From: a virus
DNA: 60,796 bases
IMG/VR virus record: IMGVR_UViG_3300037963_000751
Coordinates: 1-60,796 of that record
Reading direction: 5' to 3' (one strand)
A program made the translations under genes and the position numbers. The first letter of the stretch is position 1. The number at the start of each line of letters is the position of its first letter. The notes beneath the pieces were generated by a model. The model worked only from the letters and a program-made list of their open reading frames with translations, was not told the DNA's origin and did no database searches. This document shows, piece after piece, positions 31,983-40,449 of the stretch.

Positions 31983-31985
31983 GAG

Positions 31986-32813
31986 ATGAATCTATCAGGA
32001 CTCGCTAACATAATAGGTAACTCCATTGTTGGAGGTGTACCGGGGGGAGGAGGAACACCATCTCAACCTGCGAATGCGTGGTCTATGCAGACAGATGGTG
32101 TTAACCAATTTGCTGAGTCAGTTACTACTCCCTATGATACTCTTGATGGAGCTACTAATTTTTCTATTAGTGTTTGGGTGAAGCCTGATAACTTTACTCA
32201 TGACAGAGTAATAACTCATGTAGCACGAGATTCGAATGTTAATAATTCTCAGTTTTTTTTATGGATAAGAGCTTCTACAGGTTTTTTGAATTTTTCTATG
32301 GAAATTCCGTCTTATTATATAAGGTCAAATGTAGGATTAACTGCAGGTGTTTGGCAACACGTAGCGGTAACAGTAGACTTTTCTCAACCTGACTGTCCGG
32401 GAGGAAATAAAAGTAATCTATATATAAATGGAGTTAATGTTAATGGATTGTGTAACCAAAGAAGTCCGGTGTGGGCAGGTACAAGTCTATCACCTTCTAC
32501 AGGTAGAATAGGTATAGGTCAAGATGTAGTAGCAAGTTCACTTGCTCCTTATTATGGATTTATAGATGAGTTTGCTATATGGAACGGAGTAACACTAAGT
32601 CCTGCAGATGTATTAGGTATTTATAATCAAGCAGGTGCAGGAAAGCCCGGCAACTTAAATCAATTAACTAACCCACCAAACTTGTGGTACAGATTCGGAG
32701 ATAACAATACACCTCCCGGTGGTGGAACTGCTATTCCTAATCAAGGAAGCTCAGGAGCTACAGATAATGGCGTTGCTATTAATGGTGCAAGTTTTGTAAA
32801 TGATACACCTTAA
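31986..32813 (+). CDS. LamG/concanavalin-like domain protein
   Basis: 275 residues. After a Gly/Pro-rich start, residues 30-230 follow the LamG jelly roll: FSISVWVKPDNFTHDRVI, GVWQHVAVTVDFS, LYINGVNV, and GFIDEFAIWNGVTLS with ADVLGIYNQ. The fold usually binds sugars or other ligands. In a fibre region it is a likely receptor- or cell-surface-binding protein. The C-terminal 45 residues (WYRFGDNNTPPGGG) are also typical of phage LamG proteins. Confidence 0.8.
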   Translation: MNLSGLANIIGNSIVGGVPGGGGTPSQPANAWSMQTDGVNQFAESVTTPYDTLDGATNFSISVWVKPDNFTHDRVITHVARDSNVNNSQFFLWIRASTGFLNFSMEIPSYYIRSNVGLTAGVWQHVAVTVDFSQPDCPGGNKSNLYINGVNVNGLCNQRSPVWAGTSLSPSTGRIGIGQDVVASSLAPYYGFIDEFAIWNGVTLSPADVLGIYNQAGAGKPGNLNQLTNPPNLWYRFGDNNTPPGGGTAIPNQGSSGATDNGVAINGASFVNDTP

Positions 32814-32823
32814 TATATAAACC

Positions 32824-33078
32824 ATGGCACTAAAAAGTATATATGATGTTTACGCAGTAATAAATGTAAGTGACCTTGATAAAATGGATTACTCGCAAAT
32901 ATCAACTACTTCACGAGAAACAGTTATGTACAATATTGCTAATACGGAGTTTATAACTTCATGGGATACTACTCCTACTTTTATTAGTGATGGAAGCGTT
33001 ACTCCTGTTAGCACAATGAATCATGCTGAGGCAGTGGAACTTATTGCTTCTGCTGAGTGGAGTATTCCTATAGAGTAA
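32824..33078 (+). CDS. hypothetical protein
   Basis: 84 residues, acidic, mixed (VYAVINVSDLDKMDYSQIST). No family recognised. It lies between the LamG-like protein and the membrane/coil protein, so it may belong to the fibre or lysis group. Confidence 0.55.
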   Translation: MALKSIYDVYAVINVSDLDKMDYSQISTTSRETVMYNIANTEFITSWDTTPTFISDGSVTPVSTMNHAEAVELIASAEWSIPIE

Positions 33079-33090
33079 AAAATAATTTTG

Positions 33091-33098
33091 TATATTTG
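33091..33098 (+). promoter_or_regulatory. Bacteroidota-type -7 box TATATTTG
   Basis: Full TAnnTTTG match 32 bases before the ATG at 33131, at the head of the lysis-like genes. Confidence 0.55.
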
Positions 33099-33130
33099 TG
33101 ACAATGAATTAATAGACACTTTTTTATGTC

Positions 33131-33397
33131 ATGAATCTATCAGAAAAAACTAAAATAACTTTTACTCCTGCTAACTTACTTTCACTTGTAACAACAGTAG
33201 TCGCAGTAACAGGAATATGGTTTCACCTTAATGGTCAAATCGAAGAAGCAAAAGAACTTCCCAAGAATGAAAATGATAAAGTTGTAAGAGAAGCTGTTCT
33301 AAAAATGAACGCAGACATGCAATACATTAAAGATGAGATAACAGAAATTAAATCTCGTCTTGATAAAATGGAAGAAAGGCTTTACCAACTTAAATAA
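33131..33397 (+). CDS. membrane-anchored coiled-coil protein (holin-region candidate)
   Basis: 88 residues: one membrane span (LLSLVTTVVAVTGIWFHL) and then a coiled coil (MQYIKDEITEIKSRLDKMEE). It directly precedes the putative endolysin by three bases. Its topology fits either a single-span holin-like protein or an anchored lysis helper; topology alone cannot decide. Confidence 0.55.
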   Translation: MNLSEKTKITFTPANLLSLVTTVVAVTGIWFHLNGQIEEAKELPKNENDKVVREAVLKMNADMQYIKDEITEIKSRLDKMEERLYQLK

Positions 33398-33400
33398 AAT

Positions 33401-34009
33401 ATGACTCTAATAGAACAAATGACTCTTGCTAAGGTGCAAGAAGTATTCAAAGAAAAGAACTATGCGTTCTTCACTAAAGGAAATTACAACTTAAACATAA
33501 TAGGAGTAAGAAGTCCTAATCAAGTAGCTAATAGCTTTGATGACTATATGCTTGTTATATATAAAAAACTTGACAAGTGGGTTATCAATGAGTTTACTAT
33601 TACTACAGATGCAGGTTTGTATTGGTTACAAAATCCTATGAATAAAAAAGGAACAGCACTACTTGTTCCTAATCAGTATAGAAGTACATACAAACTTGAT
33701 GGTCATGGAAGAACAAGATACGAAGCGTTGTGTCAGAGACTTGCTAACGTAGAAGTATATCGTGATGACAACAAGGATAAGATACTTGACTATGATGACG
33801 CAACGAAGGAGTGGGGGATGTTTGGTATAAACATTCACCGGTCACATCCTTACCATGAGAAAGACACAGTAGATAAATACAGTGCAGGCTGTCAGGTCTT
33901 TCAATCTATATATGAGTATAATGATTTTATAGCATTATGCAAAACCTCATCAAGACTTTACGGAAACAGTTTTACATATACCCTTCTTTTAGAAAGTGAT
34001 TTACTATAA
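33401..34009 (+). CDS. putative cell-wall-active enzyme (endolysin candidate)
   Basis: 202 residues. A His in INIHRS (146) and, 15 residues on, SAGCQVF with Cys164, make the H...SxGC pattern of YkuD-type L,D-transpeptidase folds, also used in some phage wall enzymes. The middle has an Asp/Lys-rich loop (DDNKDKILDYDD). Next to a membrane/coil protein and before the fibre gene, it is the best endolysin candidate in the genome. The reaction, cutting or joining peptidoglycan peptides, is not settled. Confidence 0.55.
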   Translation: MTLIEQMTLAKVQEVFKEKNYAFFTKGNYNLNIIGVRSPNQVANSFDDYMLVIYKKLDKWVINEFTITTDAGLYWLQNPMNKKGTALLVPNQYRSTYKLDGHGRTRYEALCQRLANVEVYRDDNKDKILDYDDATKEWGMFGINIHRSHPYHEKDTVDKYSAGCQVFQSIYEYNDFIALCKTSSRLYGNSFTYTLLLESDLL

Positions 34010-34020
34010 TTTTATTTAGT

Positions 34021-34028
34021 TATCTTTG
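34021..34028 (+). promoter_or_regulatory. Bacteroidota-type -7 box TATCTTTG
   Basis: Full match, 16 bases before the ATG at 34045; likely promoter of the tail-fibre unit. Confidence 0.65.
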
Positions 34029-34044
34029 TATAAAATTAAATACA

Positions 34045-34269
34045 ATGAAATTAACTAAAGAAGAATTAGAAAGAGTTCAGGAATTGAACAATTCGTTTAC
34101 TCAAGCAAAATTAGCTATTGGAGAGTTAGAACTAAAACGCCATGGAATGTTACAGGAAGTGGATAAGTTGAGACAATCTTTTGCTATTGAGGAACAGAAA
34201 TTAATTAGTAAATACGGAGCTGATTCTGTTATCAACTTACAAACAGGAGAGGTGACAGAAAAGAAATAA
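34045..34269 (+). CDS. small coiled-coil protein
   Basis: 74 residues, mostly coiled coil (KEELERVQELNNSFTQAKL, GMLQEVDKLRQSFAIEEQKL). One base separates it from the tail fibre gene. It may be a fibre chaperone or trimerisation helper by position. No family recognised. Confidence 0.6.
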   Translation: MKLTKEELERVQELNNSFTQAKLAIGELELKRHGMLQEVDKLRQSFAIEEQKLISKYGADSVINLQTGEVTEKK

Positions 34270-34270
34270 T

Positions 34271-36271
34271 ATGTCAAAGATAAGTAACCAAAGTGCGTAT
34301 CCTGCAGCAGCACCTGCATTAGATGATTATTTAATTGGAACAGATGTTAGTGATAGTAATGCAACCAAGACATTTACTCTTGGAGATATTACAGGTTTAA
34401 CACCTGCAGATACTTTAGAAGAAGTATTAACAGCAGGGAATACAGCAACCAACAATATAATTTTAACAGGTGACGTAAGCTGTACTAATGCAATACTAAC
34501 AGGTGATATAAGTTGTGTCAATGCCACTTTAACAGGTGACGTAAGCTGTACAAACTTAACAGCAACTACAACTATAACAGGAACAACAATAAATGGAACA
34601 TCTATAACAGGAACAGTTGTTGTAGGTAATACTTCAGTTACTACTCCATTAGTTAGACCAACGAACATTGAGGATAGTGCAGGTAGTACAGGAACTGCAG
34701 GGCAATACTTACGTTTTCAACCCGGTGGAATTGTGTGGGAAACAGTAGTACCTGCAATACCTAATTTATCTGATGTACTTACTTCAGGTAACACTGCAAC
34801 CAACAATATTGTATTAACAGGAAACATAAGTTGTACCAATTTAACTGCAACTCAAGATGTTAATGGGGATGTGTTTAATGCAACCACTCAAGTTAGCACT
34901 GCACTACTTGATGCTACAGATATTCAAGATGGTGCAGGTGATACAGGAACCGCAGGACAATATCTTACCGCTACAGGTACAGGTTTACTGTGGCAAACAG
35001 TCAGCCCTACAGCAATCCCTTTAGCGGATGTATTAGCCGCAGGGAATACTGCAACAAACGATATAAATCTTACGGGTGTCATAGATGTTGTTGGAACTAT
35101 AACGGCAGGTGCAATAGCTCTTCATGAACCTTCAGGGTCAATTAACGGAACTTCTTTATCAGTAGGAGAGATATATGATGATATAGGAAGTGCAGGAACA
35201 GCAAACCAAGTGCTTGCAAAAAATTCTTTCAGTAACCTTTTAGAATGGAAAGCGGTTTCAGGTTCTGTACTACCTTTAAATCAATATAAATATTTTGTTG
35301 GGGACGCATCTAATCAAGCAAGTGAATCAACCTTATTAACAGAAACTGCAGGAGGAAGAGTAAACGCTACAAAGTTTACTACTCCTGACTTTGAATGTGT
35401 TGGTGTAGGTTCTACCTTTGTTCAAGAGGGAATGAATCCTGTAGGAACAAATAACCTTTCATTAGGTGAGGATAATTTAATTACAGTAAACCATTCAAAT
35501 ACACTTATTTTGGGTCATGGTAACAATGCATTAAATGTAGGTGGTGCAACCGATAGTGTTATTCTTGGTCAAGGTAACTTGGCTGCTATTACAGGTTCTG
35601 TAGAAGACAACTATATAATTGGACAAGAAGTATTACAAACTGAGACAACAAGTTCTCTAAGCAATATTGCTATTGGAAAGCAAGTAATGACGTTCACTAC
35701 AGGAGCACCTAATTCAAATGTTGTTATTGGTAACTTAGCTGTATCAACAGGAGCAGGAACAGGAGGAGTAGAAGAAAATGTTATTGTTGGAGCAGGTTCT
35801 GCGTTGGGGATAGCCACATTAAATCAGAAGAATGTAGTTCTTGGATTTAGTGCATTAGGAGAAGTAACAGGAACGGCAAGAGACAATGTAGTTATTGGCT
35901 CTAATGCTTTAGAAGGGGGTACATCAAAAACATCTTTAACAGGAAGTATTGTTATTGGTACTGCTGCTGACACCGGTGCAACCACTGCTATTAATAATGC
36001 GATTGTTGTGTCAAGTGGACCTGTAAACCTTCCATACGGACCAACGCAAACAGGAGTACAAGACAATGAAACTTTTATTGGTAACGCCAACACTACTTAC
36101 GCTCAGATTGAAGGAAGAATAAACTTCCCTCTTGTTGGAGCATCAGGTGGAGGGTTTCAAGATGATGCCGCAGCAGGTGCAGCAGGACTGACACGAGGTG
36201 ATGTGTACATGACTAATGGTACAGGAACAGGTCCTTTAGCTGTAGCAGGTATCCTAATGATAAAACAATAA
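34271..36271 (+). CDS. tail fibre with tandem repeats and YadA-like head repeats
   Basis: 666 residues. The start (SAYPAAAPALDDYLIGTDV) is a standard marine phage fibre N-terminus. Then come three copies of a module beginning VLTAGNTATNNI (near residues 53, 170, 255), the first followed by three 11-residue LTGDVSCTN units. Residues about 400-590 are YadA-type head repeats (NVVIGNLAV, NVVLGFSAL, NVVIGSNAL), which form trimeric left-handed beta rolls. The protein should bind the host surface. Its TAA overlaps the next ATG. Confidence 0.82.
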   Translation: MSKISNQSAYPAAAPALDDYLIGTDVSDSNATKTFTLGDITGLTPADTLEEVLTAGNTATNNIILTGDVSCTNAILTGDISCVNATLTGDVSCTNLTATTTITGTTINGTSITGTVVVGNTSVTTPLVRPTNIEDSAGSTGTAGQYLRFQPGGIVWETVVPAIPNLSDVLTSGNTATNNIVLTGNISCTNLTATQDVNGDVFNATTQVSTALLDATDIQDGAGDTGTAGQYLTATGTGLLWQTVSPTAIPLADVLAAGNTATNDINLTGVIDVVGTITAGAIALHEPSGSINGTSLSVGEIYDDIGSAGTANQVLAKNSFSNLLEWKAVSGSVLPLNQYKYFVGDASNQASESTLLTETAGGRVNATKFTTPDFECVGVGSTFVQEGMNPVGTNNLSLGEDNLITVNHSNTLILGHGNNALNVGGATDSVILGQGNLAAITGSVEDNYIIGQEVLQTETTSSLSNIAIGKQVMTFTTGAPNSNVVIGNLAVSTGAGTGGVEENVIVGAGSALGIATLNQKNVVLGFSALGEVTGTARDNVVIGSNALEGGTSKTSLTGSIVIGTAADTGATTAINNAIVVSSGPVNLPYGPTQTGVQDNETFIGNANTTYAQIEGRINFPLVGASGGGFQDDAAAGAAGLTRGDVYMTNGTGTGPLAVAGILMIKQ

Positions 36272-36495
36272 TGGATATTAGAAAGATTTCTGTTGGACCT
36301 GACTATAAGTCGGGAGCTATGCACTACTTAGTTGGTCAAGACGTGCTTAACGGAAGTCACAAGATACATCTTATTCAATTTGATGTAGATAAAAAATCAT
36401 TTAAGATTTGGATTATAAGGTCCAATGAAGTAGTTTTATGGAAAGAGTTTACATCTCAAATCCCTATTTCAATAGAATATAACATAAACTTTTAA
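36271..36495 (+). CDS. hypothetical protein
   Basis: 74 residues, beta-rich (KISVGPDYKSGAMHYLVGQD, HKIHLIQFDVDKKSFKIWII). Coupled to the fibre gene by TAATG. I have the impression of a widespread small late protein in crAss-like phages but cannot name it. A fibre-associated role is possible. Confidence 0.55.
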   Translation: MDIRKISVGPDYKSGAMHYLVGQDVLNGSHKIHLIQFDVDKKSFKIWIIRSNEVVLWKEFTSQIPISIEYNINF

Positions 36496-36497
36496 TT

Positions 36498-36686
36498 ATG
36501 AAAAATAGATTAATATCAAATTACGTTACTACAATCGTAGGACTTTTAATTATGGCTTTTTGTCTTGTAATGATTTACACAGGTAAGGCTGATAGCACAG
36601 ATATGAGTGGATGGTTAGCAGTATCTTTATTGTTCTTACGCTCTAAAGATTCCTTAATTGCTTTACCAAAGGATGAAGGAAAATAA
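36498..36686 (+). CDS. small membrane protein, holin-like
   Basis: 62 residues with one strong membrane span (TTIVGLLIMAFCLVMIYTG) and a second weakly hydrophobic helix (GWLAVSLLFLRS). It overlaps the following membrane protein by 14 bases. Small two-helix proteins next to a spanin-like gene are good holin candidates; this is by topology and position. Confidence 0.5.
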   Translation: MKNRLISNYVTTIVGLLIMAFCLVMIYTGKADSTDMSGWLAVSLLFLRSKDSLIALPKDEGK

Positions 36687-37386
36687 AAATGATATAACCA
36701 CTATTAAAAATATTATTATAGCAATACTTATTCTATTGCTATGTATGAGTGGTTGTGCTGTATGGAGTAACTACAAGAAGTTAAAACACTACGAGAGACA
36801 AGTTAGTAAACTAAACATTGAAGGACAGTCCTTTGATACTCTTAGAGATGAAACAGGTAAGCTACTTGCAGAACAAGAACAAATCATTTTAACTCAGAAG
36901 CAAGCGATTGACTATGGGTGGACAGCCTACAGAAAATTAAAAAAACTACAAAGCAATGTAAAAGTAAAAACTGTTACACAGCTTGATAGTATCTTTATTC
37001 CCTATACAAAAGATAGTATTGTAATTAAATATGATACAGTGTATATGGATACTACACAACATTTACATTCTATTACTGTTCCTCGTAAGTTTAGTATCTT
37101 AGATGAATACTATACTATAGGAGGTAGGGTAAAAAAAGATGGGGTGGTAGTAGATAGCTTGAAAATATTTAATACTATGAATGTAAACATAGGTCTTAAA
37201 TCTCAAGGACTATTTAAAAAACCTAAGCCTATTGTTATGGTAGATTATGACAACCCTTATGTTAGTACAATAGGATTGTCTAATATTATTGTAAAAGATG
37301 AAAAGAAATTTTATGACCGAAAGTTATTTTGGTTTGGACTTGGATTAGTGAGTGGCATAACAACTACTGCAATTATACTTAAATAA
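36673..37386 (+). CDS. spanin-like membrane protein
   Basis: About 237 residues from the ATG at 36673 (a TTG at 36658 is also open). N-terminal membrane span (IIIAILILLLCMSGCAV), a long helical then beta-rich middle facing the periplasm, and a C-terminal hydrophobic stretch (FGLGLVSGITTTAIIL). A protein anchored at one end and hydrophobic at the other fits a unimolecular spanin that bridges the two membranes, or an inner-membrane lysis helper. Bacteroidota phages carry such proteins beside holins. Confidence 0.5.
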   Translation: MKENKNDITTIKNIIIAILILLLCMSGCAVWSNYKKLKHYERQVSKLNIEGQSFDTLRDETGKLLAEQEQIILTQKQAIDYGWTAYRKLKKLQSNVKVKTVTQLDSIFIPYTKDSIVIKYDTVYMDTTQHLHSITVPRKFSILDEYYTIGGRVKKDGVVVDSLKIFNTMNVNIGLKSQGLFKKPKPIVMVDYDNPYVSTIGLSNIIVKDEKKFYDRKLFWFGLGLVSGITTTAIILK

Positions 37387-37392
37387 AATAAA

Positions 37393-37956
37393 ATGCGTTC
37401 ACCTGAAAGGTTTATAGTTCGTCCTTATAATGGGAGGAGGTATGACAATATAAAAAATGTAGAAGGAGTCAATGTAATCATTGGAACTTCAGAAGAAAAC
37501 TATAAAGTTTCTAATAGAGAAGCTGAGGTAATATCTGTACCTTTAAACTATAAAGGAGAGATAGAGCCCGGAGATACTTTGCTTGTTCACCATAATGTCT
37601 TTAAGTTTTATAATGACATTAAAGGTAGAAGGAGAAGTGGTAGAAGTTTTTTTAAAGATGATTTGTTCTTTATTGAGGACGACCAATTTTTTATGTATAA
37701 AAAAAATGGTAAATGGAAGGCTTATGGAAAGAATTGTTTTATAAAACCTTTACCCAAAAAAGATACAGACATATATAAGACAGGGCAATACGAACCTTTA
37801 ATAGGAACTATTAAATATATTAATGAAGATTTAAAAAACTTTGGACTTAAAGAAGGGGATGAAGTAGGGTTTGAACCTGAGAGTGAGTATGAGTTTAGGG
37901 TAGATGGCGAAGTATTGTACAGAATGTTTACTAACAATATAACATTTTTAGTGTAA
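37393..37956 (+). CDS. GroES-like protein with two related halves
   Basis: 187 residues. The first half has NREAEVISVPLNY, then GEIEPGDTLLVHHNVFKF; the second has EPLIGTIKYINEDLK, LKEGDEVGFEPESEYEF and GEVLYRMF. Each half follows the GroES plan (strand, KxGDxVxF, closing strand), so it may be a double GroES-fold protein. It sits just before the terminase rather than beside groEL. It may be a co-chaperonin adapted to large virion proteins. The family is known in Bacteroidota phages; partner binding is inferred. Confidence 0.55.
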   Translation: MRSPERFIVRPYNGRRYDNIKNVEGVNVIIGTSEENYKVSNREAEVISVPLNYKGEIEPGDTLLVHHNVFKFYNDIKGRRRSGRSFFKDDLFFIEDDQFFMYKKNGKWKAYGKNCFIKPLPKKDTDIYKTGQYEPLIGTIKYINEDLKNFGLKEGDEVGFEPESEYEFRVDGEVLYRMFTNNITFLV

Positions 37957-38237
37957 TGGAATCAAGTGAACTTAAATTAAAAATAATAGCAGCAGGTAAA
38001 AAAGCTGTAAAGGAGTTAATAAAAGTTGCTCAAGAGGAAATAATAAAGCCTGACCCTGAAGATGAACTTGCTGCAGATAGATTAAAGAACGCTGCAGCTA
38101 CTAAAAAGTTAGCTATCATAGATGCGTTTGACATATTAAAACGTATAGATGAAGAGAAAGAAAGATTAGATTACGAGAGTAAAGGAACAACACGAACAGA
38201 TACAAAACAAGGATTTGCAGAAAGAAGGTCTAAATAA
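37956..38237 (+). CDS. possible small terminase subunit
   Basis: 93 residues, helical and charged (LKLKIIAAGKKAVKELIKVA, LAIIDAFDILKRIDEEKERL). The position immediately before the large terminase suggests the small subunit, though I see no clear DNA-binding motif. Coupled to the preceding gene by TAATG and overlapping the terminase start by 23 bases. Confidence 0.5.
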   Translation: MESSELKLKIIAAGKKAVKELIKVAQEEIIKPDPEDELAADRLKNAAATKKLAIIDAFDILKRIDEEKERLDYESKGTTRTDTKQGFAERRSK

Positions 38238-40449
38238 TTTATACACTGTAGTTAAAGACTATATTCCATCTTCTCATATTAAGAAACATAATAAGAGAAA
38301 GTCATGGGCTTATGGATATAACAAAGACTTTGATGTTGTAGTTATATCTCGCACCGGACAAATAGGTGAGGTGGTTTGTATTAGTGGATTGCACATTGCT
38401 TTACCTTTAGCACCTCAACAGCTCGTTGACGAGCCATTTAATTATTGGCATAGAAAAGATTATCCTAAAGAGTTAGATAGAATAAATAGTATTTTTCAAT
38501 GGAATGAAATGCCACGAGAGTTTAAAGACAAATGGGTAGACTACATTGAAGAAGAGTTTGACCGCAGAGAAGAAGGGCATTGGTTTATAAACAAGAATAA
38601 ACCTACTTATATTACAGGTGCACACTATATGTATCTTCAATGGACTAAGATTGATGTAGGGTATCCGGATTACCGAGAAGCTAATAGAATATTCTTTATA
38701 TATTGGGAGGCGTGCAAGGCTGACAAGAGATGCTTTGGAATGATATATTTAAAGATAAGACGTTCAGGTTTTTCATTCATGGGTTCAGCAGAAGCAGTTA
38801 ATACCGCAACCATAGCGAGAGACTCAAGGGTAGGCATACTATCTAAGACAGGTTCAGATGCAAAGAAGATGTTTACTGATAAGGTCGTACCTATATCTCA
38901 ACACTTACCATTCTTTTTTAAACCCATTCAAGATGGTATGGACAGACCAAAGACTGAGCTTGCTTATAGAATACCTGCATCTAAAATAACCAAAAAGAAT
39001 ATGCATGAAGTAGGTGATGATGAGATGGAGGGATTGGATACTACAATAGATTGGAAGAACACAGATGATAACTCTTATGATGGTGAGAAGTTGTTACTAC
39101 TTGTGCATGATGAGAGTGGTAAATGGCTAAAGCCAAATGATATATTAAATAATTGGAGGGTAACCAAAACTTGTTTAAGGTTAGGTAGTAAGATAATTGG
39201 TAAGTGCATGATGGGTTCTACATCAAATGCATTAAGCAAGGGAGGAAGTAACTTTAAAAAGTTATACGAAAGTTCTAATGTAATGAAAAGAAACTCCAAT
39301 GGTATGACAAAGAGTGGCATGTATTCTTTGTTTATTCCTATGGAGTGGAACATGGAAGGATTTATAGACAGGTATGGATATCCTGTATTCAGAACACCAA
39401 GCAAAGAGGTTAGAGGAGTGGATGATGAAATGATTGACTTTGGAGCTATAGACTATTGGGAGAATGAAGTTACATCTTTAAAGGGAGACCCTGATGCATT
39501 GAATGAATTTTACAGACAATTTCCAAGAACAGAGTCTCATGCATTTAGAGATGAAAGCAACTCTTCATTGTTTAACTTAACTAAGATATATCAACAGATA
39601 GATTATAATGATTCTTTAATAACACAACATCATTTAACACGAGGTTCTTTTCATTGGCAGAACGGAGAGAAAGATACTAAGGTTGTGTTTAGTCCTGATA
39701 TACGAGGAAGATTCCTTGTTAGTTGGACACCTGAGAAAGCTTTACAAAATAGAGTTGTAGTAAAAAATGGAATTAAATATCCGGGCAATGAACACTTAGG
39801 TGCATTTGGTTGTGACTCTTATGACATCTCCGGTGTAGTAGGTGGAGGTGGTTCTAATGGTGCGTTACATGGTGTAACTAAATTCAATATGGATAATGCT
39901 CCAAGCAATGAGTTTTTTTTACAGTATATTGCACGACCCCAAACTGCAGAGATATTTTTTGAAGAAGTATTAATGGCTTGTGTTTTTTATGGTATGCCAA
40001 TACTTGCAGAGAATAATAAACCAAGATTATTATATCATTTTAAGAATAGAGGATATAGAGGATTCTCTATGAATAGACCTGATAAAGTATATAATAAACT
40101 ATCTAAGACAGAAAGGGAGTTAGGTGGTATACCTAATAGCTCTGAAGATGTGAAACAATCTCACGCTTCAGCAGTAGAGTCATACATTGAAAAGCATGTA
40201 GGGATAGATATGGAAGGAACTTATAGAGATAAGGATGACATGGGGTCTATGTTATTCACAAGAACATTAGAAGATTGGGCAAAGTTTGACATTAATAATA
40301 GAACTCGATATGATGCAACAATAAGCTCCGGCTTAGCTATAATGGCTATACAGAAGCACTTATATCAGCCTCAGAAAAAAGAGTCAAAAATAAGCGTTAA
40401 CTTTGCAAGGTATAATAACAAGGGAAGAATCAGTGAATTAATAAAATAA
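38215..40449 (+). CDS. terL: terminase large subunit
   Basis: 744 residues, probably starting at the TTG at 38215, because no in-frame ATG occurs for nearly 100 codons while conserved-looking sequence begins at once (NLYTVVKDYIP). The ATPase part has KIRRSGFS as an atypical Walker A, SKTGSDAKKMFTDKV and LLLLVHDESGKW as Walker B with the catalytic Glu. The nuclease part starts with FGCDSYD. The protein cuts and pumps DNA into the procapsid. It is close in plan to crAss-like terminases. Palindrome copy 14 encodes part of QQLVDEP after ALPLAP, an apparent in-frame insertion. Confidence 0.88.
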   Translation: MQKEGLNNLYTVVKDYIPSSHIKKHNKRKSWAYGYNKDFDVVVISRTGQIGEVVCISGLHIALPLAPQQLVDEPFNYWHRKDYPKELDRINSIFQWNEMPREFKDKWVDYIEEEFDRREEGHWFINKNKPTYITGAHYMYLQWTKIDVGYPDYREANRIFFIYWEACKADKRCFGMIYLKIRRSGFSFMGSAEAVNTATIARDSRVGILSKTGSDAKKMFTDKVVPISQHLPFFFKPIQDGMDRPKTELAYRIPASKITKKNMHEVGDDEMEGLDTTIDWKNTDDNSYDGEKLLLLVHDESGKWLKPNDILNNWRVTKTCLRLGSKIIGKCMMGSTSNALSKGGSNFKKLYESSNVMKRNSNGMTKSGMYSLFIPMEWNMEGFIDRYGYPVFRTPSKEVRGVDDEMIDFGAIDYWENEVTSLKGDPDALNEFYRQFPRTESHAFRDESNSSLFNLTKIYQQIDYNDSLITQHHLTRGSFHWQNGEKDTKVVFSPDIRGRFLVSWTPEKALQNRVVVKNGIKYPGNEHLGAFGCDSYDISGVVGGGGSNGALHGVTKFNMDNAPSNEFFLQYIARPQTAEIFFEEVLMACVFYGMPILAENNKPRLLYHFKNRGYRGFSMNRPDKVYNKLSKTERELGGIPNSSEDVKQSHASAVESYIEKHVGIDMEGTYRDKDDMGSMLFTRTLEDWAKFDINNRTRYDATISSGLAIMAIQKHLYQPQKKESKISVNFARYNNKGRISELIK
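38421..38434. repeat. dispersed palindrome copy 14 (inside terL)
   Basis: GCTCG, loop TTGA, CGAGC, then CATTTAA, as at the other copies. The only copy outside the early region; read in frame within the terminase. Confidence 0.88.
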
